Source: JAUILH01 sp965230535
GTDB taxonomy: Bacteria; Bacteroidota; Bacteroidia; Flavobacteriales_D; JAUILH01
NCBI GenBank assembly: GCA_965230535.1
Contig: OZ246010.1
Location: 930,001-994,000, forward strand
Direction: 5' to 3'
DNA: 64,000 nt
The translations under genes and the position numbers were made by a program. Every line of letters starts with the position of its first letter. Position 1 is the stretch's first letter. Below the pieces are notes generated by a model, which saw only the letters and a list, made by a program, of their open reading frames with translations, ran no database searches and had not been told where the DNA came from. This document shows, piece by piece, positions 58,098-64,000 of this stretch.

Positions 58098-59162
58098 ATG
58101 TTTAAACGTTGTGAAGACTATAAAGGCTGGAAAGCACCAAAGCACATCATTAGAGTTGCTTTGATCTCTTCTCCCCTGCTGGCGCTATTTAGCATAGCTC
58201 CAATGACAGCTGTGGTCTACACATTTAATAAACGATTTGTAGAGACCATTGATGTAGATTTTCAGATGGTTGCACTGGCTGTGGTTAGCATCACTGTTTC
58301 CATTCTTATTTTTTGGGCAATCAACATATATCTATTCTATTATTTCAGACTTGTTCTTGAGCGAAAATCATGGTCAACAAACTGGCTATATGTGATGTCA
58401 TATCTTGAAGTCTGGACATGGATTTTTATTCTTAGAGCTCTCTTTACAGACATCAGTCAGGAAGAAATCCACAGCATTTCTTTTTTCCCTTTTATTGGGG
58501 CAACGGCAAACAACACCCTGATTCTTCTTTTGTTGAACTTATTTGAAGCCAGAAACAAACAATCGGAATTGCAACTTGAAAAGGCACAATTAGAATTTTC
58601 GAACCTAAGAGCTCAGCATGAGCAGCTGAAGAGCCACATTGAGCCTCACTTTCTATTCAATGCACTGAATACACTGAAAATTCTTCAGAAAAAATCACCT
58701 GAATTGGCGCAAGATTATACTGTAAATCTTTCTAATCTCCTCAGACGATCAATTAGTTTTCAGAAGAATGATTTATCTAGTCTCCAGGAGGAAATATCCT
58801 TCCTTAAAGATTACCTGGAACTTCAAAAAATTCGATTCCGGGATAGTCTCGACTACAAACTCATCAATCTTTCCGGGGAATTAGACAACTACAAACTTCC
58901 CATCTTTACTCTGCAGATTCTGGCTGAAAACGCCATTAAACACAATGCCATGAGTACGGACGAGCCCTTGATTTTGGAAGTTACCCTGATTGATGAAAAT
59001 ACCCTGGAATTTAGAAACGAGATTAGAGATAAAGCACGAGTATACCAAAGCCCCGGAATGGGCTTAAAAAACCTATCTGAACGTTGTGAATTACTTAATG
59101 TAAATCCGCCGGAAATTGACAGTAATAATGGAACTTTTAGAGTTCTGATAAATCTGATATAG
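58098..59162 (+). CDS. LytS/YehU-type sensor histidine kinase
   Basis: 354 residues from the ATG at 58098 (a TTG seven codons upstream is less likely). Four transmembrane helices (about 20-140) without a periplasmic sensor domain, a coiled-coil linker (about 145-180), the His_kinase phosphoacceptor motif HIEPHFLFNALNTL (His184 in PHFLFN) and a HATPase domain (about 260-354; LAENAIKHNAM N-box, GMGLKNLSERCELL G-box). It probably senses a membrane signal and phosphorylates the LytTR regulator that begins 2 bp downstream. Confidence 0.9.
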   Translation: MFKRCEDYKGWKAPKHIIRVALISSPLLALFSIAPMTAVVYTFNKRFVETIDVDFQMVALAVVSITVSILIFWAINIYLFYYFRLVLERKSWSTNWLYVMSYLEVWTWIFILRALFTDISQEEIHSISFFPFIGATANNTLILLLLNLFEARNKQSELQLEKAQLEFSNLRAQHEQLKSHIEPHFLFNALNTLKILQKKSPELAQDYTVNLSNLLRRSISFQKNDLSSLQEEISFLKDYLELQKIRFRDSLDYKLINLSGELDNYKLPIFTLQILAENAIKHNAMSTDEPLILEVTLIDENTLEFRNEIRDKARVYQSPGMGLKNLSERCELLNVNPPEIDSNNGTFRVLINLI

Positions 59163-59164
59163 TT

Positions 59165-59935
59165 ATGAAGTTAGTTATTATAGAAGATGAGCCACTTGTA
59201 ACCGAGAACCTAGTTGACATTATTGAATCTCTGGATCAGGACATCACAATTTCCAAGACTCTGGCCAGTTTAAAGGAAGCTTTCAACTACTTCAAAGACA
59301 ACGAATACCCGGACTTATTCATTTCGGACATCCAGTTGGCCGATGGCTTGAGTTTTGAGTTTTTCCAAAAAGAAGCCCCACAGGTCCCGGTTGTATTTTG
59401 TACGGCCTACGACGAATACGCATTAGAAGCTTTTAAGGTAAACGGAATAGATTACTTACTTAAGCCTTTTAATGATGCGGACATTGCCAATACCATCAAA
59501 AAGTATTATCAACTATTAAAAACGGGACCGAAAGACACAGGACACTCAAAAATTGACCTCCTGATCGAACACATTGAATCCACCACGCCGAAACAAAATA
59601 AAAGCATCCTCATTCACAGCGGTGACATGATCATACCAATCAAGACAGAAGATATTCGTTTGGTGTATTTGCGAAATGGTTTGGTTCATCTAAGAACAGT
59701 TCAGGGAGAAAAGTATATGAGTCCGTTTACCATGGATAAAATGTCAGTTTTATTACAACCTCAGGCATTCAGGGTAAACCGTCAGTTCATCATTCACAAG
59801 GACATTGTTAACCACGCCACACATCATTTTGGACGTAAGTTACAAGTTCATCTGACCATTCCTTTCGAAGAAATTATTCTGGTAAGTAAAGCCCGATCAT
59901 CTGAGTTTCTTAAGTGGCTTGAGTCTGGTAACTAA
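59165..59935 (+). CDS. LytTR-type response regulator
   Basis: 256 residues. Receiver domain (about 1-120) with E7-D8 acidic residues, phosphoacceptor D55 (LFISDIQLADGLS) and YLLKPF near 102; LytTR DNA-binding domain (about 150-250; IRLVYLRNGLVHLRT, FRVNRQFIIHKDIVNH). The pair of membrane histidine kinase and LytTR regulator is common in Bacteroidota. Likely targets include the divergent TonB receptor operon at 55582-57906, judged only from position. Its stop is one base from the stop of the opposite gene. Confidence 0.92.
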   Translation: MKLVIIEDEPLVTENLVDIIESLDQDITISKTLASLKEAFNYFKDNEYPDLFISDIQLADGLSFEFFQKEAPQVPVVFCTAYDEYALEAFKVNGIDYLLKPFNDADIANTIKKYYQLLKTGPKDTGHSKIDLLIEHIESTTPKQNKSILIHSGDMIIPIKTEDIRLVYLRNGLVHLRTVQGEKYMSPFTMDKMSVLLQPQAFRVNRQFIIHKDIVNHATHHFGRKLQVHLTIPFEEIILVSKARSSEFLKWLESGN

Positions 59936-59936
59936 G

Positions 59937-61847
59937 CTATCTAACCAAACTCGTATTGCCACTTATTTTTTTAATCTCGTTGTTATGGAGTACACCCGTT
60001 AAAAGATAGTGATAGGTTCCTACTAATGCCGGCTTTCCATTCACGGTACCATCCCATTTGTTAAGTAAATTATCGGTTTCAAACACCACACTTCCCCATC
60101 TGTCAAACACTTTAAAATTGGCACTTTTAAAAGCCGAACTGATCACCCCATAGCTATCATTCAAGCCATCTCCGTTTGGAGAAAATGCCGTTGGAATAAA
60201 TATATCTGAATTGAATTCTATGCTCACCGTGACAGAAGCCGTCGCCGAACAACCACCTGATGTTCCTGTAACCAGATAAGTGGTGGTTTGGTTGGGTGTT
60301 GCATCAGGCGATGAACAATTTGAACAGCTCAAATTACCGGAAGGTGTCCAGAGGTAAGAATTTGCTCCAGACGCTTCCAGGTACGCTACTCCCCCTAGCG
60401 CAATTGTAGTATCGTTGCTAAGCACCAATGTTGGCGTTGTGTTAATGACCACATTAATTTCTGCTGAATCTAATCCACAAGCCACACTGCCTGCCACGTA
60501 ATAGTATGTTCCTGCCAAAGATGCACCAGGATTGAATGTTCCCAGATGTGCTCCCGACAAAGAAGAAGGTCCATCCCAGATGCCCCCAACATCAGGACTC
60601 CCCGTAATGGAATCGAATAAATTCAGTTGAGCATCTGTTGAACACACAATAATGTTTTGATCATCACCAGCATTCGGAGTCGCATTGTTAGTAATGGTAA
60701 CTGAAGCTGTATCATTAAGACATCCCCCTGTTCCCAATACAACATAATCATAGGTTCCAAACGCATTGCTTGAAGGATCGAAACTCCCTAAATCTCCACC
60801 GGTCAATGAACTAGGACCTTGCCAGGCACCACCCAAATCAGGATTTCCCTGAATACTGTCCAGTAGATTAAAAACTCCAGTGGCTCCACAAATATTGATT
60901 TGGTAATCCATCCCAGCATTGGCTGACGTACCTGCCGTAATTTCAATGGTATCAGAATTTGTACATCCTGAGACCTGATCCGTGATATCGACATAATAAA
61001 TTCCAGGGGCGTTTATGTTAATTGTTGGAGAACTGGCTCCCGTACTCCACTGATATGCGTAATTTGTACCTGAAGCGTCCAGAGTTAAATTGACAGAACA
61101 CAAAGTGGTATCCGCCCCCAAATTGACTGGACAACCACAATCTGAAGCCAGAAAATCATCTACCATCGTTGCGCCTTCTACCCAGGTCCAAGTGCCCAAT
61201 GCGCATTGAAACGTTGTTCCAACAGTTGGAATGTCTACTTCATAAATTTCATTCTGGTTGGCCGCCAACAATACCGAGTTATTGCAGTCCGTATAAGCCG
61301 TCCACAAGCCATACCAATCTCCTGCCCCAAGATTTCCCAAAATCACACTGCTTATAGGGTTACCAATATTCACCTCCACCAAATCTCCACTTACGCATGT
61401 CATATACAGCTTCCCCCCATGAAAGGCCAGATCTCCTCCGGAAGTACAGGGCAATTCGCCTAAAGCGGTGAACACCCCCGTAGTCGGATCAACGGAATAC
61501 AAGGAATCATTGGCCGCATATATATTTCCAGAAGCATCTGCCACCAATGCGTTAGCTCCTGTAGTGTGTTGAGACAAGGTAGTAGATGTACACGTTGCAA
61601 GGTCTATTGAAATGAAATAGTTACTCATTAACCCATAGAGGTTTCCATTGGGATGGAAAGCAATGTCTCCAATATTTCCGGATGTTGTTCCACCTCCGGT
61701 ATTAACCGGAATGCTATTACAAATGACTGTTTCAGTACAGGTAGTGGGGTCTATAGACAAGATCTTTCCTCCCGAAGAAATATAGTAGTCCTGAGCATAG
61801 GACACACCAAACACACAAACAAATAAGGCAGCAGCAAGCAGTTTCAT
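59937..61847 (-). CDS. Secreted beta-propeller-like/adhesin protein with T9SS type B (gliding-motility-associated) sorting domain
   Basis: 636 residues. Signal peptide (1-18, VFGVSYAQ); an N-terminal section (about 20-240) with repeated D-x-x-T-G/C and LYG-type strands (ISIDLATCTS, YSVDPTTGVFTALGELPC), resembling a beta-propeller as in DUF6923/NHL-like proteins; an Ig-like domain (about 243-305); two GGxWxGPSSL modules (about 310-475), related to those in the M4 peptidase; an Ig-like domain with CSNCSSPDA (about 476-550); and a type B/CHU_C sorting domain (about 550-636; FIPTAFSPNGDGLND, FKVFDRWGSVVFET, WDGTVNGKP, ISGNTSLVR). Exported by T9SS and probably anchored with help of the adjacent PorP/SprF protein (11 bp upstream). 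Confidence 0.88.
   Translation of the reverse strand: MKLLAAALFVCVFGVSYAQDYYISSGGKILSIDPTTCTETVICNSIPVNTGGGTTSGNIGDIAFHPNGNLYGLMSNYFISIDLATCTSTTLSQHTTGANALVADASGNIYAANDSLYSVDPTTGVFTALGELPCTSGGDLAFHGGKLYMTCVSGDLVEVNIGNPISSVILGNLGAGDWYGLWTAYTDCNNSVLLAANQNEIYEVDIPTVGTTFQCALGTWTWVEGATMVDDFLASDCGCPVNLGADTTLCSVNLTLDASGTNYAYQWSTGASSPTININAPGIYYVDITDQVSGCTNSDTIEITAGTSANAGMDYQINICGATGVFNLLDSIQGNPDLGGAWQGPSSLTGGDLGSFDPSSNAFGTYDYVVLGTGGCLNDTASVTITNNATPNAGDDQNIIVCSTDAQLNLFDSITGSPDVGGIWDGPSSLSGAHLGTFNPGASLAGTYYYVAGSVACGLDSAEINVVINTTPTLVLSNDTTIALGGVAYLEASGANSYLWTPSGNLSCSNCSSPDATPNQTTTYLVTGTSGGCSATASVTVSIEFNSDIFIPTAFSPNGDGLNDSYGVISSAFKSANFKVFDRWGSVVFETDNLLNKWDGTVNGKPALVGTYHYLLTGVLHNNEIKKISGNTSLVR
59940..60421 (-). 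repeat. Copy 1 of a duplicated gene 3' end (Ig-like plus type B sorting domain)
   Basis: This segment and 62922-63402 align over about 480 bp with high DNA similarity, including a 35-bp identical block (60163-60197 versus 63145-63179). Both encode the final Ig-like and sorting domains. The copies are direct repeats about 3.0 kb apart around the sprF-like gene. Confidence 0.8.
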
Positions 61848-61857
61848 GAGCGTAGAT

Positions 61858-62907
61858 TTAAAGTGATGGTCTTCCTCTGGTTGGATTCTTGTAGTAAAAT
61901 GGATTCGGATTGATGAACCTCAGAGATAACTCAACACCACCTAATCCATTATTGGCTTGTGTTAATTGAGAAACCGTGATGTCGTAACTCAAACCACAGG
62001 CAATCTTACCATATTCAAGAAACAAGGTAGGTGCTACAGCATCTTTGTATCTGTAGAAAATCCCCAAAGAAGCTGCAAATCCGGATTTGAAACCAGTAAT
62101 TCTGGAGCCTTGTTCAACTTCATACCTCAGTAAAGTCCCCAAAATCAATTCCTGATGATTGGCCTGTTTGCTGAACAAAGCTGAAGGCACTAACGACATG
62201 TTAGATCCCGGTAAATTCACATAAAATTTTGTAAACACATTGTACTTTCTGGCAACGACACCCTCCTCTCCTAAAATAGGATCCAGCTTAGGCTGCGTTA
62301 AGTGATAGGCACTGACTCCAACTACAGCATTGAAATCTGTAATTGAATTCACAGTATTGGTTCTCTGTGTATACGTCCAACTCATACCGGCAGACAAGTC
62401 AAAGTAGTTTTGAGAAAGATTGGCGAAAGTCTCGGAAGTAGTTCCCAGTGTACTCGATCCCGGAACATACTGATCTTCCCATATAAGACTGGTTTGTCCA
62501 AGGCTAAACTGATTGAAGCTACCACTCACTCCTAAAGACAATGTTTGGTTAGCGTCAAGATACAGGTGATCTGAAACTAATAGCTCGAAAGCCGTCCTCT
62601 TCATTTCCGGATCACCTGCCTTGTCCGTATACGCTCTAATTCCAAGTCCCAAATAGGAGTTTTTCCATTGTTTTTTCATCAAACCATTATCAAAAGAAAA
62701 CTGATAGGTCTTGAATCCAGGGCCGAGCGAGCCCCATTGTTGCTTATGAGTTAAACCAACTCGTTGATTGCCATTAAAATTGCCCGTTAGTGCTGGGTTA
62801 ATCTGGGTATCATTATTAAATATTTGAGAGAAATGAACATCTTGTGCCTGAGTGCCAAAAATCAACACCTGACTTGCCAAAATTCCAATGATTTTTTTCT
62901 TAGTCAT
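61858..62907 (-). CDS. PorP/SprF family type IX secretion membrane protein
   Basis: 349 residues. Signal peptide (1-21, LIFGTQAQ) followed by the family motif QDVHFSQIFNNDTQINPALTG, then an outer-membrane beta barrel (GLGIRAYTDKAGDPEMKRT, NYFDLSAGMSWTY, EYGKIACGLSYDITVSQL). The C-terminus FYYKNPTRGRPSL is slightly longer than the copy at 11647. It lies between two type B cargo genes (10 bp and 11 bp spacers), the standard sprF position relative to sprB-like genes, so it probably serves those two products. Confidence 0.92.
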   Translation of the reverse strand: MTKKKIIGILASQVLIFGTQAQDVHFSQIFNNDTQINPALTGNFNGNQRVGLTHKQQWGSLGPGFKTYQFSFDNGLMKKQWKNSYLGLGIRAYTDKAGDPEMKRTAFELLVSDHLYLDANQTLSLGVSGSFNQFSLGQTSLIWEDQYVPGSSTLGTTSETFANLSQNYFDLSAGMSWTYTQRTNTVNSITDFNAVVGVSAYHLTQPKLDPILGEEGVVARKYNVFTKFYVNLPGSNMSLVPSALFSKQANHQELILGTLLRYEVEQGSRITGFKSGFAASLGIFYRYKDAVAPTLFLEYGKIACGLSYDITVSQLTQANNGLGGVELSLRFINPNPFYYKNPTRGRPSL

Positions 62908-62918
62908 AACTTCTTGAT

Positions 62919-64000
62919 TTACCTGATTAAACTTGTATTACCACTCATCTTTCTAGTCTCGTTGTTGTGAAGTACCCCCGTTAACACATAGTGATAAGTT
63001 CCTACCTGAGCAGGTTCCCCTTTGATGTTTCCATCCCATTTGACACTGAGATCACTTGTTTCAAACACAACACTCCCCCATCTGTCAAACACTTTGAATT
63101 CTGCACTTTTAAATGCCGAACTGATCACACCATAAGTGTCGTTTAAGCCATCTCCGTTTGGAGAAAATGCCGTTGGAATGAATATCTCTGCGTTAAATTC
63201 GACCGTCACCACAACTGAAGCCACCGATGAGCAGCCATTGCTTGTTCCAACAACAGAATATGTGGTTGTTTCAAAAGGATTGGCGTCCGGAGAAGAACAG
63301 TTTGAGCAGCTCAGATCACCTGCTGGTGTCCAGACATAATTGTCTGCTCCCATTGCATCTAAATATGCCACACCCCCAAGAGCTATGGTGGTATCATTAC
63401 TGACTGTTATTACCGGGTGGGGATTGACCGTAATTGCGAAAAATACGGTATCAACATTCATGTTGGCATCTGTAACCACCACATAATGGTTGCCCGTAGC
63501 AGACGGACACAAAGTATGTGTGTCGGTTCCGGTAGTTCCATCGCTCCACAAATAACTATATGGAGCCTGCCCGGTTGTTACGCTTACAGTTTGAACGCTA
63601 CAGGAATCTTCACAAATAGAGGTATCTCCGGAAACTGAGGCGATCAATGTATCAGTACAAACTACAACCGTGATATTGATTGAATCCATGCTATTGCACT
63701 GTCCGTTAGTCACGTCAACATGATGCAGATATGAACCAGCTGAAGCGTGAGAAATATTGTAGGAATTGGCACTGCTTGTTCCAAAATCCCAATCATAAGT
63801 ATAACTACCAGGAAGTGTTATTGTGTAGATATCGTTTTCACAAAGCGTGGTGTCGTTTGGCCAGTTGTATATTGGTTCGGCATCAATGGTAATGGTTGCT
63901 TCAGCCGAATCTAATCCGCAGGTGGGGCTACCGACTATGTAGTAATATGTCCCTGTTGAGGCTGATGAAGGGTCCAATGTTCCCAAATAGCCTCCCGCCA
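62919..64000 (-). CDS. T9SS type B adhesin-like protein (5' part outside the window)
   Basis: The frame is open to the window edge (codons before the visible LGTLDPSS segment read AGGY), so only the C-terminal 360 or so residues are seen. It holds the end of a GGxxGTLDP-type module, an Ig-like domain with YDWDFGTSS (PKD-like), another with SVQTVSVTTGQAPYSYLWSD (SprB-like), an Ig-like domain with CSNCSSPDA, and a type B sorting domain (FIPTAFSPNGDGLND, FKVFDRWGSVVFET, MSGNTSLIR). The last 160 residues are closely similar to the gene at 59937 at both protein and DNA level, so the two are recent paralogues flanking the sprF-like gene. Confidence 0.9.
   Translation of the reverse strand, partial: AGGYLGTLDPSSASTGTYYYIVGSPTCGLDSAEATITIDAEPIYNWPNDTTLCENDIYTITLPGSYTYDWDFGTSSANSYNISHASAGSYLHHVDVTNGQCNSMDSINITVVVCTDTLIASVSGDTSICEDSCSVQTVSVTTGQAPYSYLWSDGTTGTDTHTLCPSATGNHYVVVTDANMNVDTVFFAITVNPHPVITVSNDTTIALGGVAYLDAMGADNYVWTPAGDLSCSNCSSPDANPFETTTYSVVGTSNGCSSVASVVVTVEFNAEIFIPTAFSPNGDGLNDTYGVISSAFKSAEFKVFDRWGSVVFETSDLSVKWDGNIKGEPAQVGTYHYVLTGVLHNNETRKMSGNTSLIR
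62922..63402 (-). repeat. Copy 2 of the duplicated gene 3' end
   Basis: Partner of the repeat at 59940-60421, same orientation. Recombination between the two would delete or duplicate the sprF-like gene and one cargo gene. Confidence 0.8.

Noticed and set aside
1..64000. tRNA, rRNA, riboswitch, insertion sequence, integrase or phage genes
   Set aside because: Reading all intergenic spaces (none above 300 bp) showed no cloverleaf, rRNA segment, recognised riboswitch, inverted-repeat-bounded transposase or att-like duplication.

Overview
The window looks like ordinary chromosome from a member of the Bacteroidota, most likely order Flavobacteriales (Cryomorphaceae, Schleiferiaceae or Crocinitomicaceae-like). 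The grounds are type IX secretion (T9SS) components and cargo (PorT, three PorP/SprF-type proteins, type A and type B C-terminal sorting domains, SprB repeats), TonB receptors paired with a DUF4249 lipoprotein, a TamL lipoprotein, the primary sigma factor of this phylum, promoters of the Bacteroidota type (TTG, 17-20 nt, TAnnTTTG), and starts that mostly lack a Shine-Dalgarno sequence. I see no rRNA, tRNA, CRISPR array, prophage, integrase or transposase. No gene-free stretch exceeds 300 bp.

Layout. 1-4166 (+): end of a probable amidase gene, an MCE/MlaD lipid-transport protein, a membrane Fe-S oxidoreductase, a small HAD phosphatase, a CCG-domain Fe-S protein and a conserved hypothetical. 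4163-7985 (-): fur, a STAS protein, purA, an OstA/LptA-like protein and a candidate membrane microprotein. 8138-11437: an AddB-like nuclease and two small hypotheticals. 11647-18719: PorP/SprF, an orphan OmpR-type regulator, a small basic secreted protein and a 1635-residue secreted trypsin-like protease with six SprB repeats.

18787-29083 is a menaquinone locus in which menI, menF, menD, menB, menA, menC and menE are all present. It is interrupted by a Crp/Fnr regulator, a TonB receptor and a small antiparallel gene; menH and menG are not in the window. 29188-38351: a SulP transporter, then rluD, a T9SS cargo protein and a PASTA protein on the minus strand, then ddl, porT and an FAD oxidoreductase. 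38342-50110 is a housekeeping block: a TrmH methyltransferase, tamL, a DUF2238 protein, class I aldolase, accD, rpsO, pnp, rpoD, rpe and a lysine/alanine-dehydrogenase-like enzyme. 50247-64000: a secreted M4 metallopeptidase, a TonB receptor/DUF4249 pair, a LytS/LytTR-type two-component pair, and a PorP/SprF gene flanked by two paralogous T9SS type B adhesin-like genes, the last cut by the window edge.

I did not find a clearly new defence, mobile or biosynthetic system. The best leads are architectural. Several genes have a -7 box only 3-4 nt before the start codon, predicting leaderless mRNAs. Two divergent gene pairs have close or abutting opposed promoters. Seven of eight convergent gene pairs abut or interlock at their stop codons with no visible terminator. 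AccD has lost all four zinc ligands, one small gene has a perfect Shine-Dalgarno sequence, and the two type B genes are recent duplicates around porP/sprF.
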